In this document: positions 1 to 6,821 of the stretch, piece after piece | Position numbering within the stretch: the first letter of the stretch is position 1 | Layout of the letters: every line of letters starts with the position of its first letter | Assembly (NCBI GenBank): GCA_020051815.1 | Contig: JAGVQF010000031.1 | Location: 1 to 9,761 of the forward strand | Source of the DNA: Candidatus Saganbacteria bacterium | GTDB taxonomy: Bacteria > Margulisbacteria > WOR-1 > O2-12-FULL-45-9 > XYB2-FULL-48-7 | Direction of reading: 5' to 3' | Length of the DNA stretch: 9,761 nt | Translations under genes and position numbers: made by a program | The notes under the pieces: generated by a model | The model's input: only the letters and a program-made list of their open reading frames with translations | The model's database searches: none | What the model was told of the DNA's origin: nothing

Positions 1-7
1 CCCTCCT
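1..7 (-). promoter_or_regulatory. Ribosome binding site of a gene beyond the left edge
   Basis: On the minus strand the TAG stop of the DUF2490-like gene (8-6) is embedded in TAGGAGGG, so a near-perfect Shine-Dalgarno sequence (7-1) overlaps the stop codon. A start codon would be expected 5-9 bases further on, just outside the window. The inference is that a further co-transcribed, translationally coupled gene follows immediately. The gene itself is not visible. Confidence 0.6.
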
Positions 8-593
8 ATAAGGAAATTTTCAGGCCGAAGTTGGCGACGTTAGTATAGACCCAGTCGGCAGCGGCGGTTGCTTTCTGCATCCGCAATAGATAACCGAGCG
101 AGAATGCGCCGATGCCATAGCTGATCGAGGCGCGGTTTTCATTAAAGTAACCGCTGGAAAAGCTATAAAACGGTTCGTCCGCCAGCGTCCAATCACCTAG
201 TTTATATTGTAGAGAATTCCGGTAGATCAGCACGCCGGACGAGAGGTTTTCTTCAAGCCGTGCCCGGTTGCTGATCGGTCCGTTCTTGTAGATCAGGTCA
301 GCGTAATAGAGATAGCTGGTCGTCCAGGCGCCGCCGGTCTTGCCCAGGTTGGGCGCGAGATATAACGCTGCTTCCCAGTTCTTGTCCAGCGTCATTTGCG
401 GCCCGATATAGGTCCGGAGGTAATACCATTCGCTCGCGTTGTTTCTAAAGCGAAATTCTGGGATGATCGCCAGCTTGAGCCCTTCTCTGACAGGATGCTG
501 GAAAGTGAATGTCGACCAGAGCTCTGTGTCGGCAAAGACGACCTGAAGAGAAAAAAGACAGAGAAATAAAACCAGCACTAATCTATCAAGCAT
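6..593 (-). CDS. DUF2490-like outer-membrane beta-barrel protein
   Basis: This is a 195-residue protein with a Sec signal peptide at about residues 1-21 (hydrophobic core LVLVLFLCLF, likely cut after VVFA). The mature part starts ELWSTFTFQHPV and continues with alternating polar and aromatic segments typical of a small outer-membrane barrel. The early W-x-x-F, PEFRFRNN and later RARLEENL segments resemble DUF2490 proteins from memory, a family of unknown function. The length is close to that family's usual size. No Shine-Dalgarno lies before the ATG at 593. Instead a CATAAT -10 box ends 6 bases upstream, so the mRNA is probably leaderless. The only later in-frame candidates, such as GTG at residue 6, would damage the signal peptide. 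A near-perfect four-hexamer Pho-type array precedes the gene, which suggests induction on phosphate starvation. Function is unknown; a role in outer-membrane transport or adaptation is inference only. Confidence 0.7.
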   Translation of the reverse strand: MLDRLVLVLFLCLFSLQVVFADTELWSTFTFQHPVREGLKLAIIPEFRFRNNASEWYYLRTYIGPQMTLDKNWEAALYLAPNLGKTGGAWTTSYLYYADLIYKNGPISNRARLEENLSSGVLIYRNSLQYKLGDWTLADEPFYSFSSGYFNENRASISYGIGAFSLGYLLRMQKATAAADWVYTNVANFGLKISL

Positions 594-599
594 ATCGAG

Positions 600-653
600 A
601 TTATGAAGGACGAATATTAACTGAATGTTAATTTTGTGTTAACTGAATGTTAA
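600..653 (-). promoter_or_regulatory. Pho-type promoter for the DUF2490-like gene
   Basis: On the minus strand the hexamers TTAACA (653-648), TTAACA (642-637), TTAACA (631-626) and TTAATA (620-615) recur at exactly 11-bp steps. After 9 bases comes CATAAT (605-600), a plausible -10 box. The Bacillus PhoP consensus is TT(A/C/T)A(C/T)A repeated at 11 bp, and E. coli PhoB boxes also have an 11-bp period with the -10 about 10 bp downstream, so this is an excellent match to a PhoB-family activator site. There is no separate -35, as expected for PhoB-activated promoters. The predicted start of transcription falls at or within a base or two of the ATG at 593. The first hexamer lies inside the last codons of the upstream small gene. 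Confidence 0.8.
617..653. repeat. Pair of identical 15-bp repeats, 22-bp period
   Basis: TTAACTGAATGTTAA occurs at 617-631 and again, identically, at 639-653 on the plus strand, separated by 7 bases. Each copy is itself an imperfect palindrome, TTAAC/GTTAA around TGAAT. The 22-bp step is two turns of the 11-bp hexamer period, so the repeat is best explained as part of the Pho-type operator and not as an independent element. Confidence 0.9.
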
Positions 654-875
654 ATATTCTGCCTGGCTTAACAGCGCGCTATCAAGTTTTCTGATCTGTT
701 CGCATAAACCGATCATCCGCCGGTTCTTCCTCTCCAGCGTCTTTATGCTCTCCAGCAGGTGCTCGCCGTCAACCAGGTCGTTCTCAAGGCAATAGAGCAG
801 GTCCTGCCACGAGCCGATCTGTGAGCGGATCATCCCGGCGACGAAATCATCATTTTGTCTGATCTCCTTATTCAT
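639..875 (-). CDS. Small helical protein of unknown function, 78 aa
   Basis: I do not recognise this protein. It begins MNKEIRQNDDF and is predicted almost wholly alpha-helical, with heptad-like leucines, many charged residues, one Trp and two Cys. There is no signal peptide or membrane segment, so it is probably cytoplasmic. The pattern vaguely recalls small FlgN-type helical chaperones, but not enough to assign it. The start is set at 875 because AAGGAGGTGA ends 5 bases before that ATG. A second in-frame ATG at 896 lies upstream of the predicted transcription start (about 892) and has no ribosome site. A TATAAT box (904-899) precedes the gene, with a weak Pho-type array before it. The 3' end (LTFS and the stop) overlaps the operator of the next gene. 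It sits between arsC and the DUF2490 gene, so a phosphate-related role is inferred only from context. Confidence 0.7.
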   Translation of the reverse strand: MNKEIRQNDDFVAGMIRSQIGSWQDLLYCLENDLVDGEHLLESIKTLERKNRRMIGLCEQIRKLDSALLSQAEYLTFS

Positions 876-898
876 TATTCTCACCTCCTTTGCCATTC

Positions 899-952
899 AT
901 TATATAACACACACTTTACGGGTTGATGACCGGCAGGTAAAAAGCTGGTGAA
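899..952 (-). promoter_or_regulatory. Promoter with weak Pho-type array before the 78-aa gene
   Basis: A perfect TATAAT -10 box lies at 904-899. Exactly 9 bases upstream is the last of four hexamers at 11-bp steps: TTCACC (952-947), TTTACC (941-936), GTCATC (930-925) and GTAAAG (919-914). The first two fit TTNA(C/T)N, the third has one mismatch and the fourth has two. The geometry is identical to the other two arrays in the window, which is the main reason to believe it. No good -35 hexamer is seen at 17 bp. The predicted start of transcription near 892 leaves a short leader with the Shine-Dalgarno at 889-884. Confidence 0.55.
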
Positions 953-955
953 TAG

Positions 956-1360
956 TTAGCTGATCTTCTCTATTAATGCTGCGACTTGTTTTTTAATCTG
1001 GTCGCGGACTTCCCTGAAGAAAACCGGCCCTTTGCCTTTCGGATCGGGAATATCCCAGGCCAGATCTTCTTTCGCCGGGAAGAACGGGCAGACATCCTGA
1101 CAGCCCATAGTCACGACATAATCCATATCCTGCCGCTGCAGATCCTTAAACCCCTCCGACTCCTGCTTTGAAATATCGATCCCGACCTCTTTCATGGCCG
1201 CGATCGCGTCCGGATTGACGACACCCGAAGGTTTGGAGCCAGCCGAATACGCTTCAACCAGGTCGCCGCCCAAGGCCCGGGCAAACCCTTCGGCCATCTG
1301 CGAGCGGCACGAGTTCTCGACGCAAACGAACAGGATCTTAAGTTTTTTCTCCGCCACCAT
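956..1360 (-). CDS. arsC: Arsenate reductase, thioredoxin-coupled / LMW-PTPase fold
   Basis: The product is a 134-residue cytoplasmic enzyme expected to reduce arsenate to arsenite using a cysteine relay and thioredoxin. The N-terminal P-loop CVENSCRS gives the C-x5-R motif (Cys13, Asn16, Ser17, Arg19). A second cysteine pair, Cys87 and Cys91 in MGCQDVCP, matches the redox pair of Staphylococcus-type ArsC. The DPKG loop at 106-109 supplies the catalytic Asp106. These three cysteines favour ArsC over a plain low-molecular-weight tyrosine phosphatase, although that remains the alternative. The gene overlaps the end of phoU by 23 bp, and AAAGGTGGTG precedes its ATG, so it is part of the pst-phoU operon. 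No arsenite pump (arsB or acr3) or ArsR is in the window. Arsenate enters cells through Pst, so co-expression would detoxify arsenate taken up during phosphate starvation; this is an inference from context. Confidence 0.85.
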   Translation of the reverse strand: MVAEKKLKILFVCVENSCRSQMAEGFARALGGDLVEAYSAGSKPSGVVNPDAIAAMKEVGIDISKQESEGFKDLQRQDMDYVVTMGCQDVCPFFPAKEDLAWDIPDPKGKGPVFFREVRDQIKKQVAALIEKIS

Positions 1361-2009
1361 GTTTCACCACCTTTGCTTGGATCATATAAATAACATCTTC
1401 GGCAATATTGGTCGCGTGATCGGAGATCCGCTCCAGATGGCGGGCGACCAAAAGGAGGGGAATCTCCTTCCGGACCGTCGAGGAATCTTTCTCCATGGTC
1501 GCCATCAGCTCGTCCTGGACGTGGTCGCGCAAACTGTCAATCCTTTTTTCCTTGTCCCAGATCGACTTGACCTGGAGCACATCGCCATTCCGGAACGCGG
1601 CCAGCGCTTCCGTTAGCGCCTCCTGAGCGAGCTGGGCCATCTCCGGAATATCGACCAGCGGCTTGATCAGCCCCAGCTCGGCCAGCTCAAGCGCCCGTTC
1701 CGCGATATCCTCGGCCAGGTCGCCGATCCGCTCAAGATCGGTGGCAATGCGCATCCCCGTCGTAATGGTCCGCAGGTCGATCGCCATCGGCTGGCGAACG
1801 GCGATCAGGTTGATGCAGCGGTCATCGATCTCCAGCTCCAGCCGGTCGACCTCAACATCATCCTTGATGACCTGTTTGGCCAGGGCTTTATCGCGCTGGG
1901 CCAGGGCGGCCACCGAGCGGGCGATCAGGCGGCCGACCAGCTCCCCCATGTTGACGATCCGTCCTTTCAATTCTTCGATCTCCTGGTCGAATAAGATTTG
2001 ATGATGCAT
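1338..2009 (-). CDS. phoU: Phosphate signalling protein PhoU
   Basis: A 223-residue, all-helical cytoplasmic protein with the two tandem three-helix PhoU domains. The first carries DLERIGDLAEDIAERA (about residues 91-106) and the second HLERISDHATNIAEDV (about 191-206). These are the E/D-x3-D metal-binding motifs that define the family, and the length is normal. PhoU dampens Pst uptake and keeps the PhoR-PhoB system off when phosphate is plentiful. The ATG overlaps the pstB stop as TGATG, which implies translational coupling, and GGAGG lies upstream inside pstB. Its 3' end overlaps arsC. In the second motif a His replaces the Asp found at the start of the first. Confidence 0.96.
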   Translation of the reverse strand: MHHQILFDQEIEELKGRIVNMGELVGRLIARSVAALAQRDKALAKQVIKDDVEVDRLELEIDDRCINLIAVRQPMAIDLRTITTGMRIATDLERIGDLAEDIAERALELAELGLIKPLVDIPEMAQLAQEALTEALAAFRNGDVLQVKSIWDKEKRIDSLRDHVQDELMATMEKDSSTVRKEIPLLLVARHLERISDHATNIAEDVIYMIQAKVVKHGGGEKT

Positions 2010-2806
2010 CAGCCAAACCTCCCCGTGACATATTCTTCGGTCCGCTTATTCCTCGGGGCCGTAAAGATATTCTTGGTCACATCAAATTCGAGCAGCTCGC
2101 CGAGCAGAAAAAAACCAGTATAATCGGCCACCCGGGCCGCTTGCTGCATGTTGTGCGTCACGATAACGATCGTAAATTCTTTTTTCAATTTGTGCAAGAG
2201 CTCTTCGATCTTGCCGGTCGAGATCGGATCGAGGGCCGAACATGGCTCGTCGAGCAGGATCACTTCGGGCTCGATCGCCAGCGCCCGTGCGATGCAGAGG
2301 CGCTGCTGCTGGCCGCCGGACAAGCTCGGCCCGGGTTTGGCCAGGACATCTTTGACCTCATCCCAGAGCGCGGCGTGCTTAAGCGATCTTTCCACTATCC
2401 TGTCCAGGTCGCTGCGCGAATAGCGGCCATAGAGCTTGATCCCCGCCGCGACGTTCTCGTAGATGCTCATGGTCGGGAAAGGGGTCGGTTTTTGGAAGAC
2501 CATCCCAACTTTTCGGCGCAAAACAACTTCGTCAAAGCCGGGGCGCAAGATATTTTCTCCGTCCAGGAAGATATCGCCGCTCGACCTGGCGCCGGAGACG
2601 GTTTCGTGCAGACGGTTGAGGCAGCGGATGAAAGTCGATTTGCCGCAGCCGGAGGGGCCGATGATCGCCGTCACCTGGTTCTCGTAGACCTTCATATTAA
2701 TGTTTTTCAGCGCCTGCTTGTCGTCAAACCAGGCGTTCAATTTAAATACATCAATTTTCCTGATCCTCTGAGGCTCTGATATCCCGATATCCTTTACACT
2801 ATCCAT
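2009..2806 (-). CDS. pstB: Phosphate ABC transporter ATP-binding protein PstB
   Basis: A 265-residue ABC ATPase that powers phosphate import from the cytoplasmic face of PstCA. It shows Walker [10 protein letters not shown] (50-58), the Q-loop region FQKPTPFP that is typical of PstB, signature LSGGQQQR (162-169), Walker B VILLDEP (182-188) and the H-loop THNM (217-220). I place the start at 2806 (MDSVKDIG), which overlaps the end of pstA by 8 bp and has CAGGTG just upstream. The frame stays open another 34 codons upstream to an ATG at 2908, but that stretch lies inside pstA and has a Trp/Ser/Arg-rich shadow composition, so I exclude it. The resulting length is the family norm. Confidence 0.97.
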   Translation of the reverse strand: MDSVKDIGISEPQRIRKIDVFKLNAWFDDKQALKNINMKVYENQVTAIIGPSGCGKSTFIRCLNRLHETVSGARSSGDIFLDGENILRPGFDEVVLRRKVGMVFQKPTPFPTMSIYENVAAGIKLYGRYSRSDLDRIVERSLKHAALWDEVKDVLAKPGPSLSGGQQQRLCIARALAIEPEVILLDEPCSALDPISTGKIEELLHKLKKEFTIVIVTHNMQQAARVADYTGFFLLGELLEFDVTKNIFTAPRNKRTEEYVTGRFG

Positions 2807-3653
2807 ATTGCACCTGCTTGGAAAATTTCCTGACCAGGAGAGTGATCCCCAAAACCGCAAAGATGAGCACCAGCGAGCCAGCCCAGGCCTTGGCATGCCA
2901 GTCGTCAAAGGGCGAGATCGCGTAATTATAGATCGTCACCGTCATCGAAGCCATCGGCTGATCGAGCTGGAAGCTCCAATACGGCGTGTTAAAGGCCGTA
3001 AAGATGAGCGGCGCGGTCTCGCCGGCGATTCTGGCCACTGCCAGCATGATGCCGGTGAAGATGCCGCTCCAGGCGGTGCGAAAAATTACGCGCAGGGTCA
3101 CTTTCCAGCCAGGTATGCCCAGGGCCAGGCCCGCTTCATAGAGTGAGCGCGGCACCATCTTGATCATCTCTTCTGTCGTCCTGACGATCGTCGGGATCAT
3201 GATCAGGCCGAGCGCGAAGCCGCCGGCCAGCGCCGAGAACCGGCCCATGCGGATAACGATCAAGGCGTATGCGAACATGCCGATGACTATCGTCGGGATG
3301 CCGGCCAGGACGTCCGCCGAGTAGCGGATCAAAAATCCGCGCTTGCCCTCGCCGAATTGGGCCAGCCAGATGCCACCCAGGATACCGATCGGCAAACCGA
3401 TACTGCAGGCCAGCATGATCAGGATCAAAGTGCCGATGATGGCGTTGCCCATCCCGCCACCCGCTTCTCCCACCGGGGTCGGCAGGTGAAGGAAAAAATC
3501 GAGGTTGATCGCGCCCAGGCCCTTCACTAAGACATGGCCAAGCACGAACAACAGCGGCAACACCGCGATCAAAGCGCAGCTAAAAACCGCCAGAAGAAAG
3601 ATCCGGTTTTTGATCTTTCTTAAAAAATATTGCTTTTGCCGACCGTTTTCCAT
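2799..3653 (-). CDS. pstA: Phosphate ABC transporter permease PstA
   Basis: A 284-residue inner-membrane permease with about six hydrophobic helices. The cytoplasmic EAA loop that docks PstB is at about 173-200 ([16 protein letters not shown]...), and the characteristic [15 protein letters not shown] segment follows at 207-221. The N-terminus is short and basic (RKIKNR) before the first helix, as expected for the inside-positive rule. The start at 3653 lies 34 bp inside the 3' end of pstC, with GAGG about 8 bases upstream. It forms the transmembrane channel together with PstC. Confidence 0.96.
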   Translation of the reverse strand: MENGRQKQYFLRKIKNRIFLLAVFSCALIAVLPLLFVLGHVLVKGLGAINLDFFLHLPTPVGEAGGGMGNAIIGTLILIMLACSIGLPIGILGGIWLAQFGEGKRGFLIRYSADVLAGIPTIVIGMFAYALIVIRMGRFSALAGGFALGLIMIPTIVRTTEEMIKMVPRSLYEAGLALGIPGWKVTLRVIFRTAWSGIFTGIMLAVARIAGETAPLIFTAFNTPYWSFQLDQPMASMTVTIYNYAISPFDDWHAKAWAGSLVLIFAVLGITLLVRKFSKQVQYG

Positions 3654-4465
3654 ATCAATAACCTCGCTAAACCATTCACGATCATGGTGATCAATAACAG
3701 GATGATCCCTAATTCAACCAACGCCGAAAGATAGACGTCTGATGACGCCTCCGCAAATTCGTTGGCGATCACCGAGGCCAGGGTATAAGCCGGAGCAAAA
3801 ATCGAAGCGGATATCTCCGGCCGGTTGCCGATCACCATGGTCACCGCCATCGTTTCTCCCAGCGCCCGCCCCAGGCCAAGGATGATCGCCCCCAGAATCC
3901 CCGAACGGGCCGGGCCGAAGACCGCCAGCTTGACCGTTTCCCAGCGCGTCGCGCCCAGCGCCAGCGCCGATTCTTTCAAAATATTGGGGACCGACCGGAA
4001 AACCTCGCGCGAGATCGCGGAGATCGTCGGCAGGATCATGATCGCCAGAATCACGCCGCCGCTCAACATACTTAAACCAAAGAGCGGCCCCAGCACAAAT
4101 ATTCCCCACAAGCCGTAGATGATCGAGGGTATGGCCGCCAGAAGTTCGATCATGACCGCCAGATATTCTTTATACCTCGACCGTGAAACCTCGGCTAAAT
4201 AGAGGGCCGCGCCAAGTCCCAGCGGGACGGCAATAGCCAGCGCGATCAGGGAGGAGACCAGCGTGCCGTAAATGTATGGCAGCGCGCCGAATGTCTCTTT
4301 GACCGGGTCCCAGCTGGAAGAAATAATAAATCCCGCCCCGAAGATTTTTATCGCGGGCAGTGCCTGGCCGATCAAGATGGCCACCAGCAACAAGAGCAGA
4401 AGGGGGATGCTCAGCGCGAACAAAAATGTGACCAAATTAAACCAAGCATCCCCCGTTTTCCGCAT
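3620..4465 (-). CDS. pstC: Phosphate ABC transporter permease PstC
   Basis: A 281-residue inner-membrane permease with about six hydrophobic helices. The EAA loop lies at about 165-190 (ESALALGATRWETVKL...), followed by GRALGETMAVTMVIGN at 199-214, which is diagnostic of PstC. The periplasmic segment ISSSWDPVKETFGALPYIYG (about 48-67) is also typical. The ATG follows the pstS stop by only 3 bases and has no clear Shine-Dalgarno, so translation probably depends on re-initiation after pstS. The gene overlaps pstA by 34 bp. Confidence 0.96.
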   Translation of the reverse strand: MRKTGDAWFNLVTFLFALSIPLLLLLLVAILIGQALPAIKIFGAGFIISSSWDPVKETFGALPYIYGTLVSSLIALAIAVPLGLGAALYLAEVSRSRYKEYLAVMIELLAAIPSIIYGLWGIFVLGPLFGLSMLSGGVILAIMILPTISAISREVFRSVPNILKESALALGATRWETVKLAVFGPARSGILGAIILGLGRALGETMAVTMVIGNRPEISASIFAPAYTLASVIANEFAEASSDVYLSALVELGIILLLITMIVNGLARLLIWKTVGKSNIF

Positions 4466-4468
4466 TAC

Positions 4469-5476
4469 TTAGTAGCTGATGGATTTAATGGTATCCATAA
4501 CCTTGGCCTGCAGATTTTCCGGCAGTGGCGAGTAGAGCAAGGCCTCGGCGTACTTTTGGCCGTCTGACAAAGACCATTTCAAAAAGTCGACCAGCGCCTT
4601 GCCTTTGACCGCGTCTTTCTGCTCCTTGTGCACTAACAGCCAGGTGAAACCGGAGATCGGATAGGAATCCGAGCCTCCGGCATTGGTGATATCGGCCCGG
4701 AAATCTTTCGGCATCTTCTTGAGGGCACCCGCCGCGGCGGCCGAAGTCGAAGCGATCGACGGTTTGACGAATTTCCCCGCCCGGTTCTTGAGCGCGACGA
4801 CCGGCAGCTTATTGGTCATGGCGTAAGAGAGCTCGATGTAGCCGATCGCGCCCTGATTGACCCTGATCACGCCGGTGACCCCTTCGTTCCCCTTGCCGCC
4901 CACGCCGGCCGGCCAGCTCAAGGCCTTGCCGGCCCCGACCTGGGAGGCCCAGGCGGAACTGATCTTGGCCATGTAACTGCTGAAAATATGGGTGGTGCCG
5001 CTGCCGTCGCTGCGGTGGGCAACCAGGATGTTTTTACCCGGCAAGTTCACTCCAGGATTAAGTTCGGCGATCGCCCCATCGTTCCATTTCTTGATCTTGC
5101 CCAGAAAAATATCCGCCAGGGTATCCGCGTCGAGTTTGAGCTCGACCACGCCGGGCAGATTGTAGCTGATCGCCACCGCGCCCATTACCGTCGGGATATG
5201 GAGCACCTCGCCGCCGGCCCGTTTCATTTCTTCTTCGGTCATCGGAGCGTCGGAGGCGCCAAAGTCAACCGTCCCCGCGATAAACTGGCGCACGCCGCCG
5301 CCTGAGCCGATCGACTGGTAATTGACCTGCGTGCCGGCCGCCTTGTGGTATTCGGAGATCCATTTTGAATAGATCGGGAAGGGAAAAGTCGCCCCAGCGC
5401 CGTTAAGCGTCAAGGCCAGCGCGGTCGTTGAAATCAATCCTAACCCGATGATTAAAGCCGCTATTTTCTTGATCAT
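4469..5476 (-). CDS. pstS: Periplasmic phosphate-binding protein PstS
   Basis: A 335-residue phosphate receptor. The signal peptide spans about 1-21 (MIKKIAALIIGLGLISTTAL, cleaved near ALA). No lipobox cysteine is present, so it is a soluble periplasmic protein, as in diderms. Family motifs follow in order: GAGATFPFPIYSKW (26-39), SIGSGGGVRQF (55-65), FGASDAPM (72-79), AHRSDGSGTTHIF (153-165, including the Arg, Asp, Ser and Thr ligands of phosphate), NEGVTG (197-202) and GAIGYIELSYA (209-219). A strong GGAGGT lies directly after the porin stop (TAAGGAGGT), 8 bases before the ATG. Only 14 bp separate it from the porin, so the two are co-transcribed from the promoter near 6822-6875. Confidence 0.97.
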   Translation of the reverse strand: MIKKIAALIIGLGLISTTALALTLNGAGATFPFPIYSKWISEYHKAAGTQVNYQSIGSGGGVRQFIAGTVDFGASDAPMTEEEMKRAGGEVLHIPTVMGAVAISYNLPGVVELKLDADTLADIFLGKIKKWNDGAIAELNPGVNLPGKNILVAHRSDGSGTTHIFSSYMAKISSAWASQVGAGKALSWPAGVGGKGNEGVTGVIRVNQGAIGYIELSYAMTNKLPVVALKNRAGKFVKPSIASTSAAAAGALKKMPKDFRADITNAGGSDSYPISGFTWLLVHKEQKDAVKGKALVDFLKWSLSDGQKYAEALLYSPLPENLQAKVMDTIKSISY

Positions 5477-5490
5477 TATTATTTACCTCC

Positions 5491-6732
5491 TTACAGGCTG
5501 ACTAAACTGTGCAGATAGAATGTGCTGGCGACCGCCCCATTGCCGGTCTGCGCCGTCTGGACATCCGCTGCCAGCTTGACGTCATTGCTCCAGTCATACG
5601 TCAAACCATAGAAATTCCGGTTAATTTCATTGCTGGCCTTGGTCGTATCGGGGTCATAGTTGGTCGCGCGGGCAAAGGCCCAGGTCCCGGGCAGGAACAT
5701 ATATTTCCCGCCGGCGCTGTAACCGGAGATCCCCGTTCCCCGCAGGTATTCGGCGTAGACAACGCCATTGTCCGCTTTCCAGGCGGCCAGCAGGTCAATC
5801 TGCCGGGTCGCGCCGTCCAGGTCGTCCGTCCAGAAATTTTTCACGTTGGCCAGCGCGCCGACGATCACCTTGCCCATTTCGCCCGCGTCATAGACGGTCG
5901 AGCTCAAGCGCAGGCCGACGTCTTTCTGCTTGTTGGCTTCATTCGTGGCGTAGCCGCTGCCGTTGATCAGCGTGCCCTGGTATTCGATCTCCGGCAAGCC
6001 GGCGACCGAGACTTTGCCCAAAACCGCCAGGCCAAAATCGGACGAAGACATGACCCCTTCATTGTCGATCAGGCCTTTATATATGTAGCGCTGGTCCATG
6101 ATCTTGTCGGCCCAGTCGATCCAGGCGGTATGCTGGAGGCCAACTTTAGCCGTCAGGTCAAAAGGAACCAATTGGACGGCGGAAACATTGAGCGGCAGCT
6201 CGACATAAGCGTATTTCAAATAATCGAACAGGTTGCCCGAAGTCGTCCCCGTGATCCTCTTGACGTCCAAGGTCACGCGGCCGGACGCTCCCCCGTCCAG
6301 TTTCTTTCTGATGTCAACATAAGCGCGGTCGACATCAAAGTTATTCGGGGTCGAAGAATTTTCAGCGTTCTGCCAGCGGAAGAAGATGGTCGCGCCGACT
6401 TTGGCGTCTTTGTTGTCGCTCTTGACCTTGTCCACTTGCTCCTTCAGGTCCTTGAGCGCCAGATTCGTTTCTTCTTTCAGGTCAGTAAGCTTGTCTTCCT
6501 CGGGGACGGAGACGCTCTCGCCCGCCTTTGCCAATCTGGCTTTCTGCTCCTCGATCAGGACGGTCAGCTTGGCCGCCCGGCCTTTATTCTTCTCCGCCTT
6601 CGCCTGTTCCAGCTTGGCTTCCAAGCTGACAATATACGCCTTGATCTTGCCCGTGTCCTCGGCCAGCGAAACCGCCGCTAGCAAACCGAAACAAAAAACC
6701 AACATTAAACACAACCCGATTACTTTTTTCAT
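5491..6732 (-). CDS. Outer-membrane porin with N-terminal coiled coil, probable phosphate porin
   Basis: A 413-residue exported protein. The signal peptide is about 1-24 (cut after SLA). Residues 28-71 and 79-108 are Lys/Glu/Ala/Leu-rich and predicted to form coiled coils, broken by the short SVSVPEED linker. From about residue 112 (GATIFFRW) the sequence has alternating strands, with FDVDRAYVDIRKKL (about 132-145) recalling OprP/OprO-type porins, and the last residues end in a barrel-like strand (FYLHSLVSL). The family call is by resemblance only. AGGAGG lies 8 bases before the ATG. It is the first gene of the porin-pstSCAB-phoU-arsC unit, directly behind a Pho-type promoter, so a role in phosphate passage across the outer membrane is a sound inference. 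The coiled coil could trimerise or bind the cell wall. A general porin is the alternative. Confidence 0.8.
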   Translation of the reverse strand: MKKVIGLCLMLVFCFGLLAAVSLAEDTGKIKAYIVSLEAKLEQAKAEKNKGRAAKLTVLIEEQKARLAKAGESVSVPEEDKLTDLKEETNLALKDLKEQVDKVKSDNKDAKVGATIFFRWQNAENSSTPNNFDVDRAYVDIRKKLDGGASGRVTLDVKRITGTTSGNLFDYLKYAYVELPLNVSAVQLVPFDLTAKVGLQHTAWIDWADKIMDQRYIYKGLIDNEGVMSSSDFGLAVLGKVSVAGLPEIEYQGTLINGSGYATNEANKQKDVGLRLSSTVYDAGEMGKVIVGALANVKNFWTDDLDGATRQIDLLAAWKADNGVVYAEYLRGTGISGYSAGGKYMFLPGTWAFARATNYDPDTTKASNEINRNFYGLTYDWSNDVKLAADVQTAQTGNGAVASTFYLHSLVSL

Positions 6733-6734
6733 TT

Positions 6735-6791
6735 TTAACCTCCTGTTCTATCATTTCCCGAAACTATTAAATCGCCTTCACCTCCTCGCAT
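6735..6791 (-). other. Possible 18-codon leader ORF before the porin
   Basis: In the 5' leader of the porin transcript an ATG at 6791 opens 18 codons and a TAA that ends 2 bases before the porin ATG. The stop lies between the porin ribosome site and its start. No good Shine-Dalgarno precedes the ORF. A strong AGGAGG (6786-6781) lies inside it but serves no visible start codon. It may be chance. It is recorded because such a position could couple leader and porin translation. Confidence 0.2.
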
Positions 6792-6821
6792 CCAGATGTG
6801 TGTCCGCTCAATCACAACAAC

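Noticed and set aside
617..653. The 15-bp repeat pair as a mobile-element or CRISPR-like repeat
   Set aside because: There are only two copies with a 7-base gap, no transposase and no spacers. The 11-bp hexamer phase explains it as an operator.
594..660. Rho-independent terminator after the 78-aa gene, suggested by the inverted TTAAC/GTTAA and GAATAT/ATATTC
   Set aside because: The stems are short and AT-only with no following T-run on the minus strand, and the position is better explained by the promoter array.
876..896. Upstream ATG (896) for the 78-aa gene
   Set aside because: It precedes the predicted transcription start, has no ribosome site, and the ATG at 875 has a perfect AAGGAGGTGA.
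956..1360. A full arsenic resistance operon
   Set aside because: Only the reductase is present. No ArsR, arsenite pump or ArsA is encoded in the window.
2141..2779. Open frame of 212 codons on the plus strand opposite pstB
   Set aside because: pstB carries all ABC motifs on the minus strand. The opposite frame shows no domain or ribosome site.
2807..2908. 34-codon N-terminal extension of PstB
   Set aside because: It lies fully within pstA out of frame, is unlike any PstB N-terminus, and a start with a ribosome site exists at 2806.
5509..6681. Long open frame (390 codons) on the plus strand opposite the porin
   Set aside because: It mirrors a clear signal-peptide and barrel gene, its composition is Arg/Gly/Gln-rich without a recognisable motif, and no ribosome site precedes it. 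It is a product of the biased codon use of the real gene.
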